In this document: in pieces, positions 39,430 through 48,377 of the stretch
Position numbering within the stretch: the stretch's first letter is position 1
Layout of the letters: each line of letters starts with the position of its first letter
Source of the DNA: Melioribacter roseus
GTDB lineage: Bacteria; Bacteroidota; Ignavibacteria; Ignavibacteriales; Melioribacteraceae
Direction of reading: 5' to 3'
NCBI GenBank assembly: GCA_020726285.1
Contig: DYSW01000001.1
Location: forward strand, 1 to 64,000
Length of the DNA stretch: 64,000 bases
Program-made: the position numbers and the translations under genes
Notes under the pieces: model-generated
What the model was told of the DNA's origin: nothing
The model's database searches: none
What the model saw: the letters and a program-made list of their open reading frames with translations, nothing else

Positions 39430-41244
39430 ATGAAAAATCTAAAATATCTACTATTTATTATACTTTTTACAATTGCTTGCAGCAGTGTAAATACACAAAA
39501 TGAACCTAAAAATATTGTTAAAAGTCGAGCAAATTCAAAAGAAATAAGAAATAGCATCGCAAAAGAAAAATTCATAAATGGTGTAATTTTCGACCAAAAA
39601 GGTGAATATGCAACCGCAATTTTAGAATATTTGGATGCTTTGAATTACGATTCCTCTTCTGGAATTCATTTTGCACTTGCACGCGATTTTTATAGAATAA
39701 ACAAAGTTGGAAACGCGATAAAATCAATCCAATCAGCAATAAATTTAGACCCAGAAAACCGTGATTATAGAATGCTTGCGGCGGAAATCTTTAATTTCTC
39801 GCAACTGCGTGATTCTGCAATTACGCATTATCAAGCTGTTTTGGAATTAGATTCACTCGATATGCAAGCACTTTATGGAATGGCAAAATTGAGCGAAGCT
39901 AAACGTCCGAGCCTTGCTATGGATTATTATAAAAAGATTTTACGCACAACCGGACCCGAATTTCAGATTTTAGTTGAAATGGCAGATTTGAGCGAAAGAA
40001 TGGGAAATTTGGAAGAAACAACAAATTACGCAAAGAAATTGTTGGAAATAAATCCATCTAATATCAATCTTGAAAAAATTGTAATTGAACTTCAACTTCG
40101 CAATTCTCAATTTGACGAGGCTTTGAAGCAAATTTCGAATATTGAAAAAATCTATCCAAATGATATTTCGCTTATCGAATACAAGGCAAACGCATTTGTT
40201 AGGAAAAAACAATGGTTGGATAGTTTCGAGGAATTCAAAAAAATAGTGGAAAGTAGAGATTATCCTTTCCAAAGAAAATTTATGATTTCTTCTTCATATA
40301 TAGAAGAATTTAACGCAGAATCAGATACCAACTTGCTTTTTTATGCTGAAAAATTGCTTAAAATAATTGATAAAGACACTTTGGATTGGCGTATAAAAGC
40401 AACTTTGGGAGAAGTAAATCAGAAATTGCAACGAGATTCACTTACAATTTATTATCTAACCGAAGCTTACAAATCAGCCGAATGGAATCACGTTTTGGCA
40501 ATTCAACTTGGCGGAAATTTATTTGATTCCAAAAAATTCAAAGAAACGTCCGAATTTCTATCTGGAATTGTGGAAAAATTCCCGGATAATTTCCTAATCA
40601 ATTTTTTGCTGGGATTATCTTACAGTCAACAACAAAAAGATAGTCTTGCAATGCCATTTCTCGAAAAAGCAGTAAAACTTAATCCAAATGATAAAGATGC
40701 AAATTCGGCGTTGGGTTACACATATATTCAACTTAAAAATTACCCGAAGGCAATAGAAAGTTTGAAAAACTCAATCAAAATCGATCCGACAAATCAAGCA
40801 AATTTTAGTATGTTGGGAATGGTTTATGACAATTTGGAAGATTGGCAAAATTGCAACGCAAGCTATGAAAAAGCAATTTCTATCGATTCAACTGACGCAT
40901 TAAGTTTGAATAATTACGCTTACTCACTTTCTAAACAGAAAAATGAACTTGAAAAAGCTTTGCAATTTGTTACTAAAGCACTTGAACTTGTTCCAGATAA
41001 CGGTTCTTATCTCGATACAAAAGGTTGGGTTTATTTTCAGATGGGAAAATATAACGAAGCAAAAACTTGGATAGAAAAAGCGTTAGCTAAAAATGAGACA
41101 AATGCTGAAGTTTATGACCATTTGGGTGATGTTTATTATAAACTTGGTGATTCAAAAAAAGCAATAGAATATTGGAATATTGCGATTGATAAGGATAAAA
41201 ATTTAAAAAATGTTGAAGAAAAAATAAGAAATGGTTTAAAATGA
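39430..41244 (+). CDS. TPR-repeat lipoprotein
   Basis: The product (604 aa) has a lipobox (TIACSS) and then many tetratricopeptide repeats from about residue 50 to the end; clear examples are KEKFINGVIFDQKGEYATAI, DANSALGYTYIQLKNYPKAI and VYDHLGDVYYKLGDSKKAI. It is likely a membrane-anchored scaffold facing the periplasm. It overlaps the DUF4292 gene by 4 bases (ATGA) and forms a unit with it, the EnvC-like gene and the flippase gene. Confidence 0.85.
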   Translation: MKNLKYLLFIILFTIACSSVNTQNEPKNIVKSRANSKEIRNSIAKEKFINGVIFDQKGEYATAILEYLDALNYDSSSGIHFALARDFYRINKVGNAIKSIQSAINLDPENRDYRMLAAEIFNFSQLRDSAITHYQAVLELDSLDMQALYGMAKLSEAKRPSLAMDYYKKILRTTGPEFQILVEMADLSERMGNLEETTNYAKKLLEINPSNINLEKIVIELQLRNSQFDEALKQISNIEKIYPNDISLIEYKANAFVRKKQWLDSFEEFKKIVESRDYPFQRKFMISSSYIEEFNAESDTNLLFYAEKLLKIIDKDTLDWRIKATLGEVNQKLQRDSLTIYYLTEAYKSAEWNHVLAIQLGGNLFDSKKFKETSEFLSGIVEKFPDNFLINFLLGLSYSQQQKDSLAMPFLEKAVKLNPNDKDANSALGYTYIQLKNYPKAIESLKNSIKIDPTNQANFSMLGMVYDNLEDWQNCNASYEKAISIDSTDALSLNNYAYSLSKQKNELEKALQFVTKALELVPDNGSYLDTKGWVYFQMGKYNEAKTWIEKALAKNETNAEVYDHLGDVYYKLGDSKKAIEYWNIAIDKDKNLKNVEEKIRNGLK

Positions 41245-42026
41245 AGAATTCTCTAATATTTTTTACAATTTTGCTTTTTGCAATAGCTTGTTCGCAGAAT
41301 GAAGTTGTTGTTCAAAAACCAAATCTTCCAACAGAAATTGTAATTCCAGTTGAAAGATTAATTGTAAAACTTGAAGCAAAAAATAGAAAGGTGAAATCAT
41401 TTTCTGCAAAAGGAGTAATTTTTATTGATAATGATGAATTTTCAACAAATTTTGATTTTGATCTAAAATTCAAAAAAAATGATTCACTTTTGGTCTCGGT
41501 TTACGGAATATTTGGAATGGAAATCGCTCAATTTCTATTAGCTGGAAAAACTTTTACTTATTTCGATGCTTTTAACAACCGAGTCTATATCGGAAATGCA
41601 AGCAATAATGTTGTAAAAAAATTCTTTAAAGTTGATTTATCGCCTGAAGAAATTCAAAATATTTTAGTTGGGACAATCGAATATTCTGGGATTTTGCGAG
41701 AAAATCCGACTCTTTATCAAATTATTGATGGAAAATATTTCGTCGAATTTGCATCAGAAAATTGGTTGAAAAAATATCAAATTACAGAAAAAGGCTTAAA
41801 TTTAGAAAAATTCAACTTTATACAAAATGGGAAAGATTTGTTTGTCGCAAATTTTTCAAATTTTAAGAAAGTAATAAGTGGTTTGGATGATTTTCCTTAT
41901 TCTATTCAAATTATTAATTATTCAGAAAACAGCGAAATGAAAATTGAATACAGCACAATTTCTGTAAATCAAGAAATTTATTCGCTGAAGATTGACATTC
42001 CAACCGACGCAATTTTGATGAAGTAA
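41241..42026 (+). CDS. DUF4292 lipoprotein (LolB/LolA-like fold)
   Basis: The product (261 aa) has a lipobox (FAIACS) and a beta-rich domain: KSFSAKGVIFIDN, FDFDLKFKKNDSLLVSVYG, and FGMEIAQFLLAGKTFTYFDAFNNRVYIG in successive strands. This is typical of DUF4292, a Bacteroidota lipoprotein family with a LolB-like fold that may carry lipids or lipoproteins in the periplasm. It is coupled by 4- and 1-base overlaps to the TPR lipoprotein and the EnvC-like gene. Confidence 0.75.
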   Translation: MKNSLIFFTILLFAIACSQNEVVVQKPNLPTEIVIPVERLIVKLEAKNRKVKSFSAKGVIFIDNDEFSTNFDFDLKFKKNDSLLVSVYGIFGMEIAQFLLAGKTFTYFDAFNNRVYIGNASNNVVKKFFKVDLSPEEIQNILVGTIEYSGILRENPTLYQIIDGKYFVEFASENWLKKYQITEKGLNLEKFNFIQNGKDLFVANFSNFKKVISGLDDFPYSIQIINYSENSEMKIEYSTISVNQEIYSLKIDIPTDAILMK

Positions 42027-43258
42027 TGAGGATAATCTCAAAATATATAGTTATTCTGATTTTTCTATTTGGAATTTCGCTTGCACAAAATTCAGAGCAA
42101 ATTGATCAAGAAAACAAAAAACTTTCCGAAATTCACGCACAGATTGAACAATTGGAAAAAGAAATTGCAAATCTGAATTGGAATGAAAAATCCATCGATA
42201 AAGAATTGAACAAGATTGAAGAACAAATATTTTTATTAGGAAAAGTTGTAAGAAAGTATAAAAATCGGATAATTAATGAGCGAAAAAATATTGATTCATT
42301 GAATTTTATGATTTCAGAAAATATCGGTTATCAGAAAAAATTGAAGAATGAATTGCAGAAATATCTTGTTTTTAGATATAAACAGCGAGAAGTAACTTGG
42401 TTGGATTTTCTTTTTGATTCTAAAACATTTTCTGAAACTTATGAAAATCAATTTTGGGATGAATATTTATTGAGAAAAATCAATCAAAAAATTGAAAATC
42501 TTAAAAATTTAGAAAAAGAACTTTCGACAAACCGAGAAAATTTGTTGGAAAGTGAAAACAAATTAAAACTTGCTTTAATTGAAGCAAAAAAGAATGAAAA
42601 TTTGGTTTTTGGAAAACAACAAGATAAGTTGTCGGCTTTATCAAAAATCAGAAAAAATAAAAAAGGAATCTCGAACAAAGTTAATCAGAAAAGAAAAGAT
42701 GAAGAAAAAATTGCCAAATTAATAAAAAAATTAATTGAAGATGAAATTAGAAAAAGTGATAAAACTGAAATAACTAAATCTGAAGGAAAAAAACATCTAA
42801 AAAAGGAAGAAAAAATTGCAGATGAAAAACGAGAAAAATTTAATTTTATTTCGGGCGGAAAATTTGCAAATCTGAAAGGAAACTTGCCAAAACCAGTGTC
42901 AAATGCACGGATTATTCAAAAATTTGGAAATGTAACAAATCAAGCCACAAAAACTGTTACAGTTTCATCTGGTGTAAATTTTTTAATAGGAAAATATCCT
43001 GAAATAAAAGTAGTTTCTGATGGAATTGTTTCGGTAATTCAATGGTTGCCAGGATTTGGAAGTGTTGTAATTGTAAACCACGGAAATTATTACAAAACAG
43101 TTTACGGAAATGTTGGCAGTTTACGAGTTGTGGAAGGGAGCCAAGTGAAATCGGGCGAAATTCTTGGCGAAGTTTCTGAAACAATCGAAGGGAAAGTAAT
43201 GCATTTTCAAATTTGGAAAGGCAAAAAAGCCGAAAATCCAGAAATCTGGTTTAAGTAA
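42026..43258 (+). CDS. EnvC-like murein hydrolase activator with degenerate LytM domain
   Basis: The product (410 aa) has a signal peptide ending near SLAQN, long coiled coils (about 20-195), a Lys/Glu-rich linker, and a C-terminal LytM/M23 fold (about 295-410): GIVSVIQWLPGFGSVVIVNHGNYYKTVYGNV spread over several strands and MHFQIWK. The first zinc motif (HxGxD) is replaced by SSGVN and the last lacks its first histidine, so zinc hydrolysis is unlikely. This matches EnvC, which activates amidases at the division septum rather than cutting the wall itself. Confidence 0.85.
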   Translation: MRIISKYIVILIFLFGISLAQNSEQIDQENKKLSEIHAQIEQLEKEIANLNWNEKSIDKELNKIEEQIFLLGKVVRKYKNRIINERKNIDSLNFMISENIGYQKKLKNELQKYLVFRYKQREVTWLDFLFDSKTFSETYENQFWDEYLLRKINQKIENLKNLEKELSTNRENLLESENKLKLALIEAKKNENLVFGKQQDKLSALSKIRKNKKGISNKVNQKRKDEEKIAKLIKKLIEDEIRKSDKTEITKSEGKKHLKKEEKIADEKREKFNFISGGKFANLKGNLPKPVSNARIIQKFGNVTNQATKTVTVSSGVNFLIGKYPEIKVVSDGIVSVIQWLPGFGSVVIVNHGNYYKTVYGNVGSLRVVEGSQVKSGEILGEVSETIEGKVMHFQIWKGKKAENPEIWFK

Positions 43259-44514
43259 TGAATTCCCATAAAAGTGATTATAAAGCTGTTTTTGCAAATT
43301 TCTCAGCACTTTCAATTCTGCAAATATCAAATTACATTTTGCCGATGATTACAATTCCATACGTTGTGAGAATTATTAGTCCAGAAAAATTTGGTTTGAT
43401 TAATTTTATAGCAGCCATATTTGGATATTTTCAATTGGTTTTGGATTATGGCTTTTATTATTCTGCAACAAGAAAAATCTCGATTCTACGTAATGAAAAA
43501 GAAAAGTTGGATGATTTTGTTTCCACAATATTTCTTATAAAATTTCTGATGTTTTTAGTCGGAATTGCACTTTTAATAACGGTATTTGTAATTTTTCATA
43601 TTTCAAATGAAAATGTTCAAATAAGTATTTTAACACTGATTTCAGTTATAAGTATTTCATTTTTTCCAATTTGGTATTTTCAAGGAATTGAAAAAATGAA
43701 TGTGATAACCGGAATTACTGTCTTTGCAAAAATTGTTTCACTTATTCTAATTTTTGGGTTTATATCGCAACCTGAAGATTATATTTTATACGTTGCAATC
43801 AATTCAATTTCCTCACTTTTGGTGTTTTTTATCAGTCTGGGAATTTTGATAATTGCGTTTGGTTACAAATTCAGATTTCCCAAAAAAAATACTTTATTCG
43901 CGGAATTAGTTGAAAGTTGGCAATATTTTATTACAAATTTGGGAATTAATTTGTACACAACATCTAATGTTGTAATTCTTGGTTTTTTAACTAACAATAC
44001 AATTGTTGGTTATTGGGTTGGAATTGATAAAATTAGAATGGCAATACAGGGAATAATGGGAGTTTTCAGCCAATCGATATTTCCTCGAATTTCCCTTCTT
44101 TTGGAAGAAAATCAGCGAAATGGAATAGAGTTTGTGAAAAAAATTGCAAGTTTTGGTGGAAGTATCGCTTTGCTAATTTCAATTATCACTTTCCTTTTTG
44201 CTTCGGAAATTGTAAATATTGTTTTGGGAAGTCAGTATTCTTCTTCTTCAAACTTGCTAAAAATGATTTCTTTTTTACCTTTTATTATTTTCTTTAGCAA
44301 CATTTTTGGAATTCAATTGCTAATTAATTTAAATCGAATTTCTGATTTAATGAAAATTGTACTTTCCGCTGCAGTTATGAACTTAATCCTTTCGTTCATT
44401 TTTGTCCCAAAATTTCAAGCATCTGGAACAGCTTTTTCAGTGTTAATTACTGAAATATGTGTTACAATATTTTCAATTTCAGTTTATTATAAAAAAGAGA
44501 CAGTTGAACCTTAG
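43258..44514 (+). CDS. Wzx-like polysaccharide flippase
   Basis: The product (418 aa) has about twelve hydrophobic segments and the N-terminal pattern of RfbX/Wzx-type exporters: QISNYILPMITIPYVVR followed by ISPEKFGLINF. These proteins flip lipid-linked sugar chains across the inner membrane. Its ATG overlaps the EnvC-like stop (TAATG). No glycosyltransferases are adjacent, so the glycan is unknown. It could act in O-antigen or exopolysaccharide export (inference). Confidence 0.82.
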   Translation: MNSHKSDYKAVFANFSALSILQISNYILPMITIPYVVRIISPEKFGLINFIAAIFGYFQLVLDYGFYYSATRKISILRNEKEKLDDFVSTIFLIKFLMFLVGIALLITVFVIFHISNENVQISILTLISVISISFFPIWYFQGIEKMNVITGITVFAKIVSLILIFGFISQPEDYILYVAINSISSLLVFFISLGILIIAFGYKFRFPKKNTLFAELVESWQYFITNLGINLYTTSNVVILGFLTNNTIVGYWVGIDKIRMAIQGIMGVFSQSIFPRISLLLEENQRNGIEFVKKIASFGGSIALLISIITFLFASEIVNIVLGSQYSSSSNLLKMISFLPFIIFFSNIFGIQLLINLNRISDLMKIVLSAAVMNLILSFIFVPKFQASGTAFSVLITEICVTIFSISVYYKKETVEP

Positions 44515-44575
44515 AAACTCCCTTTTTTTTGTCTAGATTAAAAAAGTATATTACATATTATTATTTAAGAGAAAA

Positions 44576-45286
44576 ATGAATAACTATATTAAATCTTTTT
44601 TGTTTTTACTGATGATATTTGTTTTCTATGCGGGATTAACATTCCCAATTGTTGAAAAACCGCAATTATGGTATGAATTCCCACTTATTCCAGGTTTAGG
44701 AGAATTAGCAAAAATCATCTTTTTCCATGTACCAACTGCTTGGTTGGCTTCAATTGCTTTTTTACTTTCAATGATTTATGGCGTAAGTTATTTAAGAACT
44801 AAAGACTTAAATAGCGATGCAAAATCTTTAGCAGCATTAGAAATAGGATTTGTTTTTGCAATTTTAGCAACAGTTACAGGTTCGATTTGGGCAAAATTTA
44901 ATTGGGGTTCATTCTGGAATTGGGATCCGCGAGAAACTTCGTTCTTCATCTTACTTTTAATTTATGGCTCACTTTTCGCTTTGCGTTCGGCAATTGAACA
45001 AGAAGAAAAGAGAGCAAGACTTTCGGCAGTTTACTCAATTTTTGCATTTATGACCGTACCATTTTTCACATTTATTATGCCAAGAATAATGGCTGGTTTG
45101 CATCCTGGTTCGGCTGATGATACAACTTCAGGACCAATTGTGGAATTTCATATGAATGGAAATATGTTGCTTATATTTTTCCTTTCACTTTTATCTTTTA
45201 CAATCCTTTTTTATTGGCTTTGGAACTTAAATTACCGAGCAATTATTATCAAAGAAAAACTTAAAAATCGGGAGATTATTTTATAA
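44576..45286 (+). CDS. ccmC: Heme exporter CcmC
   Basis: CcmC loads heme onto CcmE in the cytochrome c maturation pathway. The protein (236 aa) has six hydrophobic segments and the heme-handling tryptophan motif as WGSFWNWDPRET. Histidines in FFHVPTAW and VEFHMNGN fit the two axial ligands. It starts the ccmC-ccmD-ccmE-ccmF unit; its TAA overlaps the ccmD ATG. No ccmA/ccmB is adjacent. Confidence 0.93.
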   Translation: MNNYIKSFLFLLMIFVFYAGLTFPIVEKPQLWYEFPLIPGLGELAKIIFFHVPTAWLASIAFLLSMIYGVSYLRTKDLNSDAKSLAALEIGFVFAILATVTGSIWAKFNWGSFWNWDPRETSFFILLLIYGSLFALRSAIEQEEKRARLSAVYSIFAFMTVPFFTFIMPRIMAGLHPGSADDTTSGPIVEFHMNGNMLLIFFLSLLSFTILFYWLWNLNYRAIIIKEKLKNREIIL

Positions 45287-45432
45287 TGGAATTTCTTAGT
45301 AAAAATTCAATATATATCGTTTTTATAATTACAGTCGTAATTTGGGCTGGAATTTTCTTTCTTGTAAATAATATGAATAGAAGAATTAAATCTGTTGAAT
45401 CAATATTGAAAGAGGGAAAAAATGAAGAATAA
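45286..45432 (+). CDS. ccmD: Small membrane protein CcmD
   Basis: A 48-codon gene with ATG at 45286 overlapping the ccmC stop (TAATG) and a 3' end that overlaps the ccmE start by 11 bases. The product has one membrane helix (about 9-28: IYIVFIITVVIWAGIFFLV) followed by a basic, polar tail, the usual CcmD form. CcmD stabilises the complex of CcmC with CcmE and helps release holo-CcmE. Position between ccmC and ccmE makes the identification firm despite low sequence conservation. Confidence 0.85.
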   Translation: MEFLSKNSIYIVFIITVVIWAGIFFLVNNMNRRIKSVESILKEGKNEE

Positions 45433-45808
45433 ATATATTTTCGGTGGAATTATTATTGTTCTGTTTTTTGCAATTATGGGATATTTATTTACAGAAACAA
45501 ATATCAAATACGAAAATGATTTTCAAAAAGTAATAAAGTCAGCAAAAATCGTAAAAGTTACTGGAAGTTGGAATAAAAGCAAGAAATACGTAATAGATAC
45601 AAAAAACAATGAATTTTCTTTTTTTATGAATGACGACAGCGGAAATGAACTGAAAGTTGTTTACAAAGGAACAATTCCTAACAACTTTGATCATGCAACA
45701 AGCGTTGTTGTAACCGGAAAATTCCATAACGGGGTTTTTAAAGCAAAAGATATTCTCACAAAGTGTCCCTCAAAATATCAAGATACACAAACCACAAAAA
45801 ATTCTTAG
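45422..45808 (+). CDS. ccmE: Heme chaperone CcmE, CxxxY variant
   Basis: CcmE carries heme from CcmC to CcmF in the periplasm. The protein (128 aa) has an N-terminal membrane anchor (about 6-24) and the OB fold. In the heme-binding loop the usual HxxxY reads CPSKY, with Cys115 in place of histidine and Tyr119. This CxxxY form is known from some archaea and sulfate reducers and is not a lost site. GAGGG before the ATG lies inside ccmD. Confidence 0.9.
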   Translation: MKNKYIFGGIIIVLFFAIMGYLFTETNIKYENDFQKVIKSAKIVKVTGSWNKSKKYVIDTKNNEFSFFMNDDSGNELKVVYKGTIPNNFDHATSVVVTGKFHNGVFKAKDILTKCPSKYQDTQTTKNS

Positions 45809-45820
45809 GAAGGATTTCCG

Positions 45821-48214
45821 ATGATTGGAAATATATTTTTATTTACTGCTCTTTTAGCAAGTATTTATACTATTGTGCTTTACTATCTCGACTTCAAAGG
45901 TTATCAAAATAGCAAAAAATTAGCTCGAATTGGTTACCATATTATGACGATTTCTGTATTATTTGCTTCACTCTATTTGCTGTTCATTATCATAACTCAC
46001 CAATATCAATTCAAATATGTATATAGTTATAGCGATAACACTCTTCCGCTCGGATTATTAATTTCCTCATTTTTTGCTGGACAAGAAGGAAGTATTCTTC
46101 TTTGGATTTTATTTGCGGTAATAATTGGGCTGTTTTTAATGGAATATACATCAAAACGGGCAGATTTAGAATCGCGAGTGATGATGGTTTTTGTTTTTAC
46201 GATTTTCTTTTTGCTAATTCTGATAAATCCATTGTTCGATAATCCATTCACATACATTTGGGCGAGTGAAAAATTTGTTAATCTTAAGTTTGTAAATCAA
46301 GATTACTTAAATCTTCCATTTTTGCAGAAATTTATTTTTCAAGATGATTCCAACTCAACTTTTTTTGTGAAAGTTACAGCTGATTTAGTTGCTCTGCTGG
46401 AAAAAGATGGAATCAGAATAAACGATTTTATAATAAACGGCGTTGGAATGAACGCACTGCTACAAAATTTTTGGATGCAAATTCATCCACCATTTTTGTT
46501 TATTGGTTTTGCAATGTCGGCAGTACCATTTTCGTTCGCAATTTCAGCACTAATGAAAAATGATTATCAAACTTGGGTTCAAGATTCTTTACCTTGGCTT
46601 CTTGGTGTTGCTTTAGTAATGGGAGCGGCAATTATGCTTGGCGGATATTGGGCTTACGGTGTTCTTGGATGGGGAGGTTGGTGGGGTTGGGACCCGGTTG
46701 AAAACTCAAGTCTTGTTCCGTGGATAATTGCAGTTGCGGGAATCCACACGATGTTGGTGCAGAAAAGATCAATCGAAAAGGAAGGAACTTCTGGCCGATT
46801 TGTAAAAACCAATTTAATTTTGTCAATTCTAACATATGTTCTGATTTTATATAGTACATTTTTAACCAGAAGTGGTGTTTTAAGTGATGCTTCAGTTCAT
46901 TCTTTTGTTGCTCCAGGAAAAATAATCTTCATTATTTTATTGGCGTTTTTGTCGTTTTTCTTCCTTCTTGGATTAATTTCAATTGCAATCCGTTGGAAGT
47001 ATTTAGAAGTAAATTTTATTTATGAAGAAAATATATGGTCGCGAGAATTAGCACTTTTTACTGCTACTGTTACTTTGCTTGGCTCGGCAGCAATAATAAT
47101 TTTTGGTACATCGCTCCCCATTTTTGGAAACACTGTTGATATTTCATTTTACAATAAAATGACACTTCCACTTGCAATAATTATGGCATTTTTAAATGCG
47201 ATTAGCTTTGTTCTAAAATGGAATAAAACACCTTTCAAACAAATTCTGCAAGATTTAAAAAATCCAACAATTTTCAGTATGGTTTTTACTATAGCAATTG
47301 TTTTATTAGGAAGTGTTTACGACGGCTTATACATTTTACTTATTCTTTTTAGTTTGATGGCGTTGTATGTAAATTCAATAAAAGCTATTCAAATAATCAG
47401 AAAACGATTTTCTGCGATGGGAGTATATTTTGCTCATATTGGGATTTCAATTTTCATTCTTGGTGTTATTGGAAATGGCGGTTATTCAAAGCAAAATCAA
47501 ATTCAGTTACCAAAAGGCGAAAAAGTTGAAGTATTTGGTCATAACCTTACATTTATTGGATTTGAAGTTTTTGATAAAGAAAAATATAGATTCAATGTGG
47601 AAATTGAAAAGAATGGGAATATTAAAAACCTTTCGCCAGTAATGTTTATTGTTGAAATGGATAATTCCATGATGCGAGAACCAGACATGGAAGCAAATAT
47701 TTCATACGATTTTTATATTTCCCCAATAAGTTATGATGATGGTAGAAATAAGGCAAATGCTGAAATTCTTGAATTAACGAAAGGCGAAACAAAACAATTC
47801 GATAATTTGCAAATAAGATTTGACTCGTTCAAATTTTCAGAAGGCTTTATGGAGGCAATGCAAAGTGGCGAAAAAATGACAATTATTGCAAAAATCATTG
47901 TAGCCGAAAATGGGAAGGAAAATGAGTTTGAAATTAGCCAAATAATCGAAAAAGCCAATAGACAATCTATTCCTCAACAAATTACAGAAAACCATATTGC
48001 CCAAATTGTAGGATTAAATGCAATGGGACAAATTCAACTTCAAATAAATAAATCAGATTCACAAATAACTGTCCCCAAACAAATATTAACTGTTGAAGCA
48101 AGTCTAAAGCCATTCGTTAGTCTAATTTGGATAGGTGTAACAATTATGAGTATTGGATTTATTTTTTCAATAATGTATAGAATTAAAGAATTTAATAAGA
48201 AAAGTCTGAATTGA
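45821..48214 (+). CDS. ccmF: Heme lyase subunit CcmF
   Basis: CcmF attaches heme to the CxxCH motif of apocytochromes c. The protein (797 aa) has many hydrophobic segments, the tryptophan-rich WGGWWGWDPVENSS, and histidine-bearing loops (MQIHPPFLF, VAGIHTMLV, DASVHSFV). A periplasmic domain of about 220 residues lies before the last membrane helix (about 765-785), making it longer than the enterobacterial protein, as in other Bacteroidota. No ccmG or ccmH gene follows in the window. Confidence 0.93.
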   Translation: MIGNIFLFTALLASIYTIVLYYLDFKGYQNSKKLARIGYHIMTISVLFASLYLLFIIITHQYQFKYVYSYSDNTLPLGLLISSFFAGQEGSILLWILFAVIIGLFLMEYTSKRADLESRVMMVFVFTIFFLLILINPLFDNPFTYIWASEKFVNLKFVNQDYLNLPFLQKFIFQDDSNSTFFVKVTADLVALLEKDGIRINDFIINGVGMNALLQNFWMQIHPPFLFIGFAMSAVPFSFAISALMKNDYQTWVQDSLPWLLGVALVMGAAIMLGGYWAYGVLGWGGWWGWDPVENSSLVPWIIAVAGIHTMLVQKRSIEKEGTSGRFVKTNLILSILTYVLILYSTFLTRSGVLSDASVHSFVAPGKIIFIILLAFLSFFFLLGLISIAIRWKYLEVNFIYEENIWSRELALFTATVTLLGSAAIIIFGTSLPIFGNTVDISFYNKMTLPLAIIMAFLNAISFVLKWNKTPFKQILQDLKNPTIFSMVFTIAIVLLGSVYDGLYILLILFSLMALYVNSIKAIQIIRKRFSAMGVYFAHIGISIFILGVIGNGGYSKQNQIQLPKGEKVEVFGHNLTFIGFEVFDKEKYRFNVEIEKNGNIKNLSPVMFIVEMDNSMMREPDMEANISYDFYISPISYDDGRNKANAEILELTKGETKQFDNLQIRFDSFKFSEGFMEAMQSGEKMTIIAKIIVAENGKENEFEISQIIEKANRQSIPQQITENHIAQIVGLNAMGQIQLQINKSDSQITVPKQILTVEASLKPFVSLIWIGVTIMSIGFIFSIMYRIKEFNKKSLN

Positions 48215-48259
48215 TAAAAATCATTCGATTTGTTTTTGTTGAAAATGATAAAAAAATTA

Positions 48260-48283
48260 TTAGATTAAATAGAGTTAATCTAA
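48260..48283. promoter_or_regulatory. Inverted repeat, possible operator upstream of acyl-CoA ligase gene
   Basis: TTAGATTAA (48260-48268) and TTAATCTAA (48275-48283) are perfect inverted 9-mers with a 6-base spacer, typical of a dimeric repressor site. The right arm overlaps a TAAATTTG (48281-48288) that matches the -7 consensus of Bacteroidota promoters, though no good TTTG lies at the proper distance upstream. No T-run follows, so a terminator for ccmF is less likely. The rest of the 163-base gap holds nothing else I recognise. Confidence 0.45.
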
Positions 48284-48377
48284 ATTTGTGTAAATAAAGT
48301 TAAAATTACTTAAACAAGCATAAACTAAAAAACTAATTCATTTATTTCATACTTTCTAAGCAAGGAGAACAAGACGC

